Source: Pycnopodia helianthoides
Taxonomy: Eukaryota > Echinodermata > Asteroidea > Forcipulatida > Asteriidae
Direction: 5' to 3'
DNA length: 64,000 nucleotides
Assembly (NCBI GenBank): GCA_032158295.1
Contig: CM063245.1
Span: forward strand, 3,830,700-3,894,699
Shown: positions 35,601 through 50,600 of the stretch, one piece after another
Layout of the letters: every line of letters starts with the position of its first letter
Numbering within the stretch: the stretch's first letter is position 1
Notes under the pieces: model-generated
Databases searched by the model: none
Told to the model about the DNA's origin: nothing
Seen by the model: the letters and a program-made list of their open reading frames with translations, nothing else
Translations under genes and position numbers: made by a program

Positions 35601-38600
35601 CTATTTTCTCGTGACCTCGATGACCAATTGAGCTCAAACTTTCACATGTTTGTTTGTTCATGCATATGTTTAATCACACAAAATGTGGACACTTATTTTG
35701 AGCTGTTACCAAAAGTGTACAATACCTTTAAAGAAAGTATTCACTCGCACAAAAAGTTACCAGAAAACCTGTAAGAGGGGAAACTTGCATTAAAAAGAAA
35801 ACAATCACCACGTAAAGAAATGTCAAGGTTTGGAGACCCATACATGTGTCCAACCCTGTGCGATGGTGGACAGAGGCACAAGATGTCGACCAGGGCCCAA
35901 TTTCATAGAGCTGCTTAAGCACAAAACGTAGCTAAGCACAACAAAATTATGCTCACCAGAATTAGGCTACCAGCCAAAATACCATGTCACATGTACAATT
36001 TGTGACTGGTATCCTGCTGATTTCTGCTTTAGCAGAACATTTTTAGGCAATAATTTCTGCTTAAGCAGCTCTATGAAGTTGGGCCCAGACTATAGGCCGT
36101 TGTCAAGATAATGATCATGAACTATTTACCCCCGACTGTCAGATTGCCGTCCATGGTAGTGAAGGCATTGAAGAAGATAGCACCCCGTAGCGTCTGGCTG
36201 GTGTTCAGTGTCACTGCTTCCCGATCCAAGTCTACCCCGTCCACTAGGCCATAGATGATGATGTTCCCTGTCTGGAGGTCTTGAACGAACTCCTTCACTG
36301 CTGTGATGTTCTGGTAGATCCCCATCTTGAAGCTCCTGGCGTAGATTTCCGAGATGTCATACCCATTCACTAACTCTGTCGTTGTTGTTGTAATTATAAT
36401 AATAAGAAATGTCAAGTAATGGACCACAAGGAAAAAACTGACTGGGTAAATTTCAAATATATTGACAAAATAGGGAGACCGCCAACATAGGGCTAGATAG
36501 CTCAGTTGGTAGAGCGCCGGTACGTTAATCAATAAGCAGTGACGCTGAACACCAGTCAGACGCTACAAAGACAAAATTGACTAGAGCGGGATTTGAACCA
36601 ACGACCTCCAGATTAACAAGCTGGCGCCCTACCAACTGAGCTATCTAGCCCTATATTGGCGGTCTCCCTATTTTGTCAATATCTTTGTTCGGGGGGTGCC
36701 AGTCAGAAGCCATGCAACCGTTAACTGCCGTGTAGCCAGGGATCACACCCAAGTTTATGGTACAATCTGGGAAGCGGCAGCCACGGGATCACCTTGAGGG
36801 GATGCAACTTTTTTTTAAATTTTAAATGTCAAGTAATGAACCACAAGGAAAACTGACTGGGTAAATTTCAAATCAACCACAAACTATAATAATAATAATA
36901 TTGGAGTCTTATATAGATAGGTTGCAGTGTGACGTAAATCGGCCATCTTTACGGGCAGTTTAGAACAAACAGTCGTGCGTTTCGTGTGAGAACGGCGTGC
37001 AACACGCGCGCATTTCACGAAACTCATTGCAGGATTGGTCAGTGAACAACGCGGCTGCGTTAATAAGTTGAGCGTTTGACGCACCTGCAAGCCAGAATGC
37101 AATTTGCCCGTAAAGATGGCGTCTACTGGGAACTATCTATAGCATACCAGTCAGATGCACAAGACGCTTGAACAAAGAGAAACACTTTTAAAGACATGTT
37201 TTGAGGTTGTAATTATTATTATTGGTTTATTGTCACATGTAAAAAATAATTATACAGTGAAATGCATTTTGGTTTTGCGTGTCTAAAAACATGTTTATAC
37301 CAAAACACACTAAAAATTACCATTAAATACAAAATACATCGAAATCTTTAAACATAAATGAAAAGTATTACAATATACAGGCGAAATACAAAAAGACAAA
37401 AACAGCACGTTATGAATTAAAATCAGAAATATACATTTTTGGATTAAAATCCGTCATTGAGAATACGAACGGCTGTAGGGTAAAAAACTTTGCAACGTAC
37501 CATTAGAACCAGATTTGATTGAACGATATCGGTTCTTTGACCGCATGGGCTGAAAGAGATCATGTGCCGGGTGAAACTTGTCATCTACTATAGAAAGGGC
37601 TCGTTTTGTTACTCGAGAGAGAGATAAAGTTCATCAAGTGATGGGAGTTGGCAACCAATGATCTTTGAGGTTTTGAAGTTTTTATATTATAAGACCAATT
37701 TATGTAGCACCTTGTAAGGTTCGCTCGTCCCCAGCGCCTTGCCTTAAAACCAAAGGCCCTGGGATGGGCAAACGTATCGTTAACGTTAATGCTCAGTCCC
37801 ATGCTCAGTCCCATCATGCATCACACTCACACTGAAAGCACTGCACGCATGACGTACTTCCTGAACAAGAAACTGTGCAAGCTGATTAGCCCATCCCAGC
37901 GGTCCTGGATAGGCCGCTGGGGCCGAGCGAACTTGTAAGAGTTTACAAGGTGCTGCGGCGCATTCAGCAACACCGGGGCAAACCCCTTCTCTTAGCAATA
38001 AGTGTAACTGGGTTCCTTTACATGTATTACACAGCACATGGGGGACCAACGGCTTTTACACCCCATCCCAAGGATGGAGCAATAATGGTTAATGTCTTTG
38101 CTTAAGGACACATGTGTCAAAACCAGGTTTTTTCGCTTGGCTCTTTTCTCCTTGAAACATTCCAGGGAAAAATCCACGCAATCATGTAATAATAATAATA
38201 ATAATAATACGCAGTTCTTATATAGCGCTTTATCACGTCCGATGGGCGTCTCAAAGCGCTCAGTATTTTTCCTGCAAGGTATAATGTGGAGCTACGTTTT
38301 GAAGTATTAGACCTGTTCCTTTACATAGCACCAAGTAATGGTTTACAAGGTGTGGTGGCGCAATATGCTGCCAATCAAACCAGGAACACCGGGGTGAGCC
38401 CCTTCTCTTTTCGATAAGTGCACTGGGTTCTTTTACGTGCATTACACAACACACGGGACCAACGGCTTTACGTCCCATCCGAAGGACGAAGCAATAATGG
38501 TTAAGTGTCTTGCTTAAGGACACAAGTGTCACGACCGGGACTCGAACCCACACTCTGCTGAACAGAGATTGAAAACCCAATCCACATAGTGTACCCAGTG

Positions 38601-41600
38601 CGATTCGAACCATGGTCCCAGAGGTACAAGGCGACCGCCCTTGAAAGAAATAATATCAACTAAAAAGACCCTCATCCTCCTCCTCTTTTTGAAAAAAAAA
38701 CAGGATGATCAACTGGTGTGTTTTTGTTACTTGGTTGTGAAGCCAAGGATTCTCAGAAAAGCGAACTTAATCACTACTCATAGCCAAGAACCCAAATGGA
38801 AAGAAGACAAGGAAGTTTCAGTTTCAGGAAAACCCAAGAGAATTATTCCAGGGAAAACCTACGTAATCAGGTATGGACTGAAAACCCAATCCACATAATG
38901 GCCCCCAGCAGGATTCGAACCGGTATCCAAGAGGTGGAAGGCCAGGAAAGACACCACTCTGCCAGCCCGACGGCCCTGGTGTTTACTAAGTGCTTTGTAT
39001 AATGGTTTATTTTGCAGGAAATTTGTGATGCGATCAAGCTAAATGAGTCTTTTGTCGACCCTTGTCAATTTTTGTTTTTTTATCTATTTGAAAGAAGTAC
39101 TATCTCAGCTTTAAGGATATGAAAACCCCGAGTTGATACCACCTTTGGTTCAAAAGTTATGGAAGTCGAAACACCAAGAGATGTATAGAAATGTACACCC
39201 CTGTCGACCTATTTTGGCCTGTTATTCAATAATGCATTTACCGACAAACGACTCATTTAGCTTGATCGCATCACATTTATTGAATAGTTTAGTGAAGTAA
39301 AGCCCGGTTCATACTTCCTGCGAATGCGAATGTGAAGCGAATTTTGACGTCACAAATTTGCAACGAACAATTCGCAACAGTTGAGATGTGCTCAACTCCT
39401 GCGAAACATTCGCAGCGAAAAACAGAGCTGTGACCTCAAAATTCGCTTCGCATTTGCATTCGCAGGAAGTATGAACCGGGCTTTAGACAATTGATTTTTG
39501 TGTGACTTTGTCTACATACCTGAAACTGTGATATCTTTGTTGGAGGTGACCATTTGTGTGAAAGTCTTGAGTCCCGTTATCACCTGATATCCTGTTGAAG
39601 CAAAACAAACTAAGAATCAATTCAAAGCGTCACGGCACCAGACTGCTTTAGATATGAGCCTCAGTTTGGGCTTCATAGAGTTACAGTTCAGCAAATTTGA
39701 AAATGGACACCAGCCTCAGTATGAGACTCATAGCAGGGTGTATAAATCATTCAAGACGATGCATGAATAAACACGTTTGGTACCTACCATCCTTAGTGAC
39801 TATGTCCTCAATATAAATGCCATCCACAGTTTTAACCGCCCATACAGTGCTTTCGGCGGTCAGGGTCCCTGCAAGAGTTTTCGATCCTGTGATATACACC
39901 CAAAGTAAAATTTAAAAAAAACTTTTAGACATTAAAACAGCATAATAGTAGCATGTCGTGGTCGAGCGGGTAGAGCATCGGATTCAAGTTCTGGTGGCTG
40001 AGTCAACAGGGTGTGGGTTCGAATCCCGGTCATGACACTTGGTGTCCTTGAGCAAGACACTTTAACTATAATTGCTTCTCACCACCCAGGGGTAAATGGG
40101 TACCTGTGAGGGCAGAGATGGTTCTTGTGATTGATTTAGCTTAGTGCGCTACATACTTGGCAGCACAGGCTGTATACACCCCAGGGAGCTGAGATGGTTT
40201 AAGGAATGAAATAAATGGCCCAGTGACCAGGGGTAATAATGTTGGAGCGCCTTGAGCATCACTGAGTGACGGATTTGAGCGCTATATAAGAAGCCGCTAT
40301 TATTATTATTATTATTATAACGCAAACTCATTGCGTGCAATCATTTTGGTGATTGCTGAGCCTATTTGCACAGCTACCAACATTTGAAGATTTAAATTAG
40401 TAATAAAAACATTGTGGCACGTCGCATCGCCTGACATGTTAGTATGGACTATTTTGAGAGAGCAATCCCTTCGAAGTAATATGGTTTGGATTTTTTTTCA
40501 CCCACAAACTTTTTGAGTCTGAGAATTGATTTATGCACGAATTATTTCACAGACTTCTGAGGGTTGGTGTCCGTCTGCGAACGCTGCTGCCAGAGATGCG
40601 GTGGGTACCAGCCGTCACCTCGCTGAATGTGGACGAATTCTACGTTCATGTGAAAATACTGTGACAGTTTTTTTTGCTGTTTTCTCAGCAAGTACAACCT
40701 GTATTCAGCTGAAACTTTCATATGTGGATTTTATTTCTTTCTTTCTAATTTTGTCAGTAAAAGAAAAAAACAAACAATCTATGACCCTACCTTTAAGGTT
40801 TTATGGCACGACAGAAAAAAACTGCAAAAATTCACAAACGCATCCCCAAACCTGTGATTGTAGCATTCCCAGTGAGGTTCACAGCATCGGCTACAAACTC
40901 ATCAAAGTTTCTTCCAAACACTGTATCCACATCCAGGTCCCCGGTCACGGCGAGATCACCGACAACGGTAAGGTTGCTCACGAAGGTCTTGCTGCCTACA
41001 ATAGTCTGAGAAGTATCCCGAATAAAGAAAAACTTAGTGAGAATCACTGGAGTTTAATTCTAGAAAACCTTTCCAAGTTTGGGCCTAAATATAAATACTG
41101 CTATATACCACACGCACAAAACCTTGTCATTCGATTGGTGGAACACGCGTCACGTGTCATCCATTATTTTTCCATGTATTTACTGCTGCCGCGCTCCAAG
41201 TTTTAATATTGGACAGGCACCCGTCCAATATGGATAATTACTGGCATTTCACGGCATTGTTTCGAAAATATCGTTCCCCGCCCATTTGTCCAAATGAGGC
41301 AAGGTCGTGTCACAGCAGACAATCTATCTATACAGCTATTTTTATTCATTGAAAATGACAATTAGGAAACAACAGTGTGAAGACCTGGTCTGCACTAAGT
41401 AGTAATGACTGGGTTGGGAGCTTTAAAAAAGCACAACAGTGACTACATCTACATCTGTTGGGAAGGTAGTGCATTCTGCTCTACCAGCCAGGCTCCTAGT
41501 GGATGATACCCATGCCTACATCCTTACAGACTGTGAAGGGGGTAACCCTGTTTCAGCCCCAGGAGTAGGTGGCAATGCGCCTCTGGTGTCAGTTGATTTG

Positions 41601-44600
41601 GGTCAACAGCCCAAATCAGTTAAGTGTAGCCCTCACCTTGAGTGGCCGTTCGGCCTTCCGAGTTAGGCGATATCTCATTTAAAAAAATAAACAAAAAAAA
41701 TCTGTGATGGAGGCCAAACTTGAGGTCAATTCCATTCCCGATAGAATCGTCCATAAATTTTCCCACCTCGAAACGCATTGACCCTTTGCACCAGCATTAC
41801 CTGCGGCTGCTGTGCTGTCATTTTGGGGGTTGAATTGCACACACAAAATTAAATGGTAAGCGTGTAAATGCCACGTCGCCTAAAATACCCACTACACTTT
41901 ATAAACACACAGGGACATTGACTCCCAAAATGCACAACCAAGGTTATTGTGATGATGGCGTCGGGTGAATAAACCCTTCCCATGAAATATGCTAATTACA
42001 TTCACGCATGCGTACAGACACTGTTGGTTGGCAAACGCGATAGAGTTGTGCACTAGGCAGATGCACAAACGCATGTGCGTCACGCCAACATCAGTCCCAT
42101 GCAAAAAAGGGTGTGATGTTCACTCATTTTGCCAACCAGTAGGGAGAGTGCGCACGCGCGATGTTCAATTTGCATATTTCATGGGAAGGGTCTATTGGTC
42201 CAATGTATTTTCTCAACAAAGAAAATAACATGAAAATTCTGGGTTTTTTTGTTTTGTTTTTTTAAATAGGTCTTACAAAAAATGCTAATCAAAGAGATTA
42301 TACCTCATTTGTGTGGAGTAAGACTACGTCTTCGTACCAGCCAGAGAGATTCAAACCGTAGATCAGCCCCGACACCTCCATGTAGCCATCAAAGGTGATG
42401 CCCTGAGTGAAGGTCAAATTGCCCCGAATGTCGAAGGGTTCGTCCAGCATGATTGCTTTGAGCCGTAGCTCTGATATGTCGACTCCGTCCACTAGACCGG
42501 TGACGGTAATGTCACTCATGGAGGTCAAATCTGAAGGGGGTTTGAATATGAATTTGAGTGTAGAATATTCGAGTGTAGAGTGTCGTGGCCGAGCGGATAA
42601 GAGCACCGAACTCAAGCTCTGGTGTTTCTGTTCAGCAGAGTGTGGGTTGGAATCCCGGTCGTGACACCCATGTCCCTGAGCAAGACACTTTACTATAATT
42701 GCTACTCTCCACCCAGGGGTAAATGTTAGGGCAGAGATAGTTCTTGTGATTGATTTAGCTTAGTGCGCTACATATTTGGCAGCACAGGCTGTATACTCCC
42801 CAGGGAGCTGAGATGGTTTAAGGAATGAAATGGCCCAGTGATCAGGGTACTAATGTTGGAAGCGCTTTAAGACATGGTGTATAAAGCGCTATATAAAAAC
42901 CGAACATTATTATTATTATTATTAACCCTTTCATGTACCATTTATTTTTGTGATAAATTGATCATCTGGACACATTAATTGTTCACTTGATTTTTTTTCA
43001 AATTGTGACCCCCCAAAAAGCTGGTCACAGTAGCGCCCTCAAGAGTCCTCTTTCCCATTCTGAAAACTGTGTAGCCGTGGGATCTTGATTTTTTGTTTGT
43101 TTTACAACTATTTTTCTGCAGGGATTTAAACCGGCCGCTAGCGACTGGTCAGTGGGTGAGAGAGTTGATTATGGCATAGATGCCAACATTTGCATCTTGC
43201 AATCAGATTTTGTTTAACAATCTGGGAAGTGTATAGGCTGTGTCCAAATTAACGGCTACAGCTACTGCTACAGCTAGATTTCCATGTCATCATTCGTTGA
43301 AGTATAGGATGTCCTTAGCAACACCCTTAGCATTGGTCATAGCCATAGCTGTAGCCGCCAATTCGGATACGACCGTAGAATTACATTCAACATAACAAGG
43401 AAAAAGTTTTCCATAATCAGGGAGATTTTCAAATTTTGTTCATCAGAACATGGAAAGATTTGGGTTTTTGTTCAGGCAACTTTCTGCAGAAATCGGGTAG
43501 AGTTGGCAGCTCTGTTGTGGACTGGCAATGAGGTCACTAGTCCGTGTCTATGCACTCCGAGGAACTGTGAGTGACCAGAAGAGGGTGCAATCTCCCGAAG
43601 TAGAAGCCCGAGGGAAATAATAATAATAATAATAATGTTCGATTTTTATATAGCGCTTTATACACCATGTCTCAAAGCGCTTCCAACATTATTACCCTGA
43701 TCACTGGGCCATTTCATTCCTTAAACCACCTCAGCTCCCTGGGGAGTATACAGCCTGTGCTGCCAAATATGTAGTGCACTAAGCTAAGTCAATCACAAGA
43801 ACCATCTCTGCCCTCACAGGTACCCATTTACCCCTGGGTGGAGAGAAGCAATTATAGTAAAGTGTCTTGCTCAGGGACACAGGTGTCACGACCGGGATTC
43901 GAACCCACACTCTGCTGAACAGAAACATTAGAGCTTGAATTCGGTGCTCTTATCCGCTCGGCCACGACACTCTACGGATCCGATCTTCTGGTCACTCACG
44001 TGCCTGAGGGGATAAACATGCCTACTGACCTCTATTGCCAGTCTATGTCTGTCTTATAACACATGTCTGTACAAAATCATAAGTAAAGAAATGTTTCATT
44101 TTTTTGGGGGGGGGGGGGGCTGAACTGTTTTAATTCAACAATTAACTCATAAGTAAGTCAACCATAATCAATTCAACAATGACAGGAAGTCTTTTAGTTT
44201 TTCGCTCAAGTTCAGTTTTTCACTGGCTGTTCAAATGTTCACATCGTGAGAGGGCGCTGTAACCAATCAAACATTGTGCCTATAGACCCATTGCACAACG
44301 CACATACGAGCGCATCTCCTGTCCGCCTTTTTGAGTGTCAAAACATGCACAAAAGGATGGTAGACGTGTTTACGCACCAATGCGCGTGCAAACACATGTA
44401 ACATCCTTTTGTGCACGCTTTGACACCCAAAATGGCGGACAGGAGACGTGCATGCAAGAGCTGCACATTGTGCAATGGGTATATAGTGCCCAATTCTGGA
44501 ACCATTTCCTGCAAATTAGGCATACATGTATTAAGCAATGTCTTGACGCACGTCTAGTTTACGGTGGGGCAAATTTCATGCACTGGCCTACATTATCAAA

Positions 44601-47600
44601 TGATTGAATTTGCATTGGGGATAAAGACCATTTTTTGTTTTTTGCCTTTACACCGAAGTGTCTCCCCGAGGTCTGTGTCAAAAATCCACAGGCCTATTAT
44701 TACTCAGGTGGGATTCGAACCCACGACCTTTCTCATTCTAGAGTGGATGTCCTACCACTGGACCACCAAGCTAGCCCGGTCGCTAGAGGCAGTTCAAATA
44801 CTATATTTTCAATAGTATAACAATAATAAATAAATACTTAAAGTGCACTTATTTGCTGGGAAATGGCTTCAAAATGCTAAGTGCAATTAATAATAAAAGA
44901 ATAAAGGCAAGATTGGAAAACAAGACCGCAAATTTACTAATCGAATAAATTAACTACAAGTGAAGAATAATAGTTCAAGATCTCTGTAATGTAGTAAGAA
45001 CTGCATTACAGAGATCTTTTTTTTCGAAAAAAACGATTTCTTACTCTGAACGAACACCAGTGGTGAGCTGATCGACTGGGTACCGATCGTCTTTACAATG
45101 GAGTTGTTGAGATAAACAATATCGATGCCATTGACGAGGCCCGTTACTATGGTATCCGTTGCCGTGGACACAATGTTCTTGGTGACAGTCCAAGAACCTG
45201 AAGAGCGAGGAGAGAGAAATATCACAAATATGACCATCAGGGCCCAACGGACCTTAAGCTATGACATCATCACCTGGTTTGATTGGCAGCATATTGCGCC
45301 ACAGCACCTTGTAAACCATTACTTGGTGCTATGTAAAGGAACAGGTCTAATACTTCAAAAACGTAGCTCCACATTATACCTTGCAGGAAAAATACTGAGC
45401 ACTTTGAGACGCCCATCGGACGTGATAAAGCGCTACATAAGAACTGTGTATTATTATTATCACGCCGCCATCTTTAGAGGTAAAAAGAAGACGTAACAAT
45501 GGAAAATGCACATCTATGTACATGCGGCGCACTGAATCGGCCAATGAGTAACCTTAGTTTGACCTGTAGCCAAGGGCACCCTACTCCAATGACATCGTGT
45601 GCATCGGGTCTATTTCGTAGAGCTCCTTAACTTCTGCGCAGCAAAACAAAGCAGGAAACCAGCCGCAGACAGTGTGTGTAATATGGTATTTTGGCTGGTA
45701 ACTTTATTATGGTTAGCAAAATGAATATAAATAATATGCAGTTTTTGAACAGCGCTTTATTACATCTGAGGGCATCTCAAAGTGCTCATTTTTTTCCCTG
45801 CAATATATGCAGAGCTATGTTTGAACCATTTACAAGGTGCTAGGGCATAATCTACTGTCAACCATATACCAGAAAACACCGGGGCGAACCCCTTCTCTTA
45901 ACGATAAGAGTCCTGGGCAGGGCTCGCCCTTAACACTAGCCCGGTGTACATTGTCTAGTAAAAAATGCTATGGGCTAGTACACACCACTTCTCAACTTGC
46001 CCTGTGGGCTTCTAAAAACTGTGCAACCTACTTGTTTAAAATGCTCATTTCTTCCTTTTCAGATGTGATCAATTAATGTATAAAATGTGTTAATCGTTAT
46101 TGAGTGTGTGAATATAACTTCATTTGATCATTAAACTGGATGTGATCGTTAACATTAACACATTCCTGTTTAAAATCTGGGCTACTTAAACTTCCTGGGG
46201 GCAAGTAAAAGGCACAGTTTACTGGCCCGGCGGGCTACTTTACAAAAAGCTGAAGCGCAAGGCCTGCTGGGTTCTTTTACGTGCATTACACAACCCACGG
46301 TACCTACAGCTTTACGTCCCATCTGAAGGACACAGCAATAATGGCGGAGTGTCTTGCTTTAAAAAACACAAGTGCCAAGACCGGAACTCAAAACCCACAC
46401 TCTGCTGACTCCGCTAGGCCTCGACACGCCACAATTGTTTTGGTCAATGCTTCAAGGTTTCAAGGTTCATTTTATTTCCACAGTATCAAATCTTATAAAG
46501 GTTTTTCAGCTGACGTCACTGGCCCCGACTACCGCAACGGCAGCCATCTTGCCGGTCATGGTTACGGTCATGAACTGTGATCTTGCCTCTGGTCATTGAC
46601 CGGCAATATGGCGTCTCAAACACACAGTCACGTGATAACATCACGTGACTGTAAAACCTCTATACAGGCAATAATATATATGTACATATTTCGATAATAA
46701 CACAGTTAAGCCAGGTTGATATAAATAATAATAATAATAATAATGCATTTATAATGCGCCATCTATCTAGTGTACAAGACCCTATTCCGAGGCACAGAAC
46801 AAAACAAAAAAATACAAGCGGCAAAAGAGAAATATAGAATACAAAGACAATTATACAGATGAATAATCTAAGACATGTTACAAGCTAAGTGTATGTGAAG
46901 ATAAATAAATGAGTTTTCAGCAAGTTTTTAAACAATGGAAGAGAACTACAGCATCTAATGTTATTAGGTAAAGAGTTCCAAAGTTTAGGAGCACAAGCAG
47001 AAAAGGCACGATCGCCATATGATGAGGAAGTTCTAGGAATAGTTAAAAGGGTCTTAGCAGAAGAACGAAATACACTTTGGTGATACTGCAGGGGAGCTCA
47101 CTAAGAAGCAGAGCTTATAAGTGTGAGCCCCAGACAGGTACGCTCATTGAGCTCAAACCAAAGACCCAAAAGGCCGAGCGGATAAGAGGACCGAACTCAA
47201 GCTCGGGTGTTTCTGTTCAGCAGAGTGTGAGTTCGAATCCCGGTCGTGACACTTTACTATAATTGCTTCTCTCCACCCAGGGCAAATGGGTACCTGTGTG
47301 GGCAGAGATGGTTCTTGTGATTGATTTAGCTTAGTGCACTACATATTTGGCAGCACAGGCTGTATTCTCCCCAGGGAGCTGAGATGGTTTAAGGAATGAA
47401 ATGGCCCAGTGATCAGGGTACTAATGTTGGAAGCGCTTTGAGACATGGTGTATAAAGCGCTATATAAAAACCGAATATTAGTATTATTATTATTATTATT
47501 CAGCATCTCTAAGAAATTGGACCTTGATTCTACAACAAGGGTTGTGTGACTGTACAAATATAATCATCCTCAACTTGTGTTACCTGTGAGATTTTGTGCT

Positions 47601-50600
47601 GTATTCAGGGTCATGACCTCTGTGCTCAGGTCGATTCCATCCACCGTTCCGGTCACAGTCACGTCTTGCTCGGCGTACAACCCATCTGAAAATGTCTGCA
47701 ACAAAAACAAGAAGGGAAACAATTTCATGATCTATTAACACATGTCAAAGGCCAACGACGAGTTCAGCATTAGCATAAAACAGGTGTACCATCTTGCCTT
47801 GCCAATATGTGTACATAATCATAATCATAATCGTCATGAAGTATTTTCCTGCAAGGTTTTGTGGAGCTATGTTTTTGAAGTATGAGACCTTTGTCCTTTG
47901 CATAGCACCATGTAATGGTTTACAAGGTGCTGTGGCGCAATATGCTGCCAATCAAACCAGAAACACCGGGGCGAACCTCTTCTCTTTTCGATAACTGCAC
48001 TGGGTTCTTTTACGCGCATTACACAACACACAGGACCAACGGCTTTACGTCCCATCCGAAGGACGCAGCAATAATGGTTAAGTGTCTTGCTTAAGGACAC
48101 AAGTGTCACGACCGGGACTCGAACCCACACTCTGCTGAACAGAAACACCAGAGCTTGAGTCCGGTGCTCTTATCCGCCTGGCCGCGACACGCCACTCATA
48201 GTAGCCAATTAACTGTGCCATCACATGTATTTGCAGTTATGTGGTGTGTGGTGGCCCAGCGGTCAACCGCACTGTACTCGTTATGTCCGTCGTCCTGCAG
48301 CTGATTTCACGAAACTTTACGCAACTGCGTAAGTCCTGCGTTGTGCAAGACTTCTTGAGTTTGTGGTGCACAACTTACGCAACAAATGTTGCGTAAGTGG
48401 ACTAATACGCAGTTGCATAATGTTTCGTGAAATCGGCGGCTGATCAGCAGAGTGTGGGTGTGAGTCCCAGTCTTCACACTCGTGTCCGTAAGCAAGGCAC
48501 TTATAATAATCACTGCTTCGTCCCATAGGGCTGACCTATGTAGGGTGTCATGGCCGAGTGAATTAGAGCATCGGATTCAAGTTCTGGTGGTCAGAGTCAT
48601 CGGGGTGTGGGTTCAAATCCCGGTCATGACACTTGTGTCCTTGAGCAAGATGCTTTACTATAATTGCTTCTCTTCACCCAGGGGTAAAAATGGGTACCTG
48701 CGAGGGTAGAGGTTGATATTGTGTATGAAAAAGCCTTCGGAGCGCCACGGCAGCACAGCCCCATGGAGCTGAGAAAGATTACAGGAATGCCATTGGCCCA
48801 ATGACCAGGGCCACTAATGTAAAGCGCATTGATACGTTACTGTGAAATGCGCTATATAAGAACTAGTTATTATTATTATGTGTACCCATGGAGGAAAGAA
48901 CTAGTGTACCTATATAGCCTGCCCGATATGGGGTAGAGGGTGTCCCCCCCAATGTTCCCATACTATAACACACTATTTTCCTCTTGTATAGAACTCCCCC
49001 CCCCCCTTAAGAGATTCCAAGCACACAATGAAGACACAATAGGAGGGGGGGGGGGTACCCTCTGCCCCATATCGAGCACCAATGCTCCGTATTTTTGACC
49101 GAGTGAGGGCGCTCTAAAAAACATTTTTATCACTTCCGGGGGTATAACACAAGCGATTATCGTCTGCTCAGCTAGCTAGCGTTGCAATTCTGTGCGCGAT
49201 AGTTTCTAGTTGCGGACAATAAGACATTTAAAGGAGCCGTTAATAACCCACCTTAGAAGCACTGACTAAACTGTCTCGCGCACAGAAGTGACAAAACGAC
49301 GTTAAAACTGTACACAGCTAGCTGATCAGACAATAATCGCTCATAAGCTATACCCCGGAAGTGATACAAATAATTTAGAGAGCGCCCTCACGCGGTCAAA
49401 AATACGGCGCATTGTGTACCTAGGTGAAATAAAGAGTGCAAGCTTACCTTGGTGCCAAGAATTTTGATCAGTTTCTCAGGATATATGATGTCTGACATGA
49501 AGAAGTCCAGGTCTACGCCATCCAGGAGTCCTGTTAGTGCCAGGCTCTCTAAAAGTGCAGTTGGATTTACAAATGTCTGTAAAAAAACAAAAGACAGACT
49601 TTTATTCCATTAACAAACAGAATAAGTTGATACTTTTCCATGCAAACTACTCCAACGATCTACAAAATGCCTTGCAGTACCCGCTGCCAAGGATTCAAAC
49701 TACCTCCATGACCTCAAGCCCTCTGGCTAGCTCGGTAGTCTAGTGGTAAGACATCTGCTCTAGCAATGCAAAGGTCGTGGGTTCGAATCCCATCCGAGTG
49801 ATTTTATTTTACAGAGCTCAGGAAAGTACTAAGTATAAAGTTCTTAATACACATCGGTGTACGGGTAAAACCAAGTTTTGATAAAATCCTTTATCCCCGA
49901 TGCAAAAATTATTACCTAGTAATTATTGTACAAATGTAATTATTATACATATGAAACTGTTGCAGCACCCTCTGCCAATTACAGGATTTGAACTGGCCTC
50001 TCAGCACTGAGAACACTCAGAGGTCTAGTGGTTAAGAACATTTGCTCTAAATTGTAGGGGGTCATGGGTTCGAATCCCACCCAAGTAGTACGCCTGTGTG
50101 GCATTTTTTTCCAGAAGGACCAGGAAAGTACCGAGTATTATACAAAGTACTTATCACACATGTCTAGAGTGTAGATTTAAACCAAATTTAACATTCTTCA
50201 TTCTTGATTCAATCATTACATCTTAACTCTTTCGCTACGGAAAGCCGCTCACAGCGGCTCGTTGACGTCACTGTAGATACTCGGGGCATCCCCATGATGT
50301 GTGCCTTTTTTGCATAATTTATGCCGTATTGCCATCTGGATGACCTCTGACCCTAGTTGCAGTGGCTTTGAGTCGCTGTCTTTGGCTTTCCATCGCGCCA
50401 AGGGTATTATTGACACATTAGATGGCGGCGTCCAATAATTAATTCCGTACAAACAGCGCGAAATTCGAAAATTCTATTACGGAGTGAAAGAGTTAAAGGC
50501 AACCATCTTAAAAGTATACCTTTGGTTTTTGGGACCGTTTGATTGTTTTAATCCCATATAAATGTAGATAATATACAATAAAAATAACCTGTGAAAAATT

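Noticed and set aside
40526..41206. 226-codon plus-strand open frame
   Set aside because: It runs antisense through exon 15 and unrelated intron sequence. Composition outside the exon is not coding-like, and the minus-strand exon has consistent splice sites and repeat identity.
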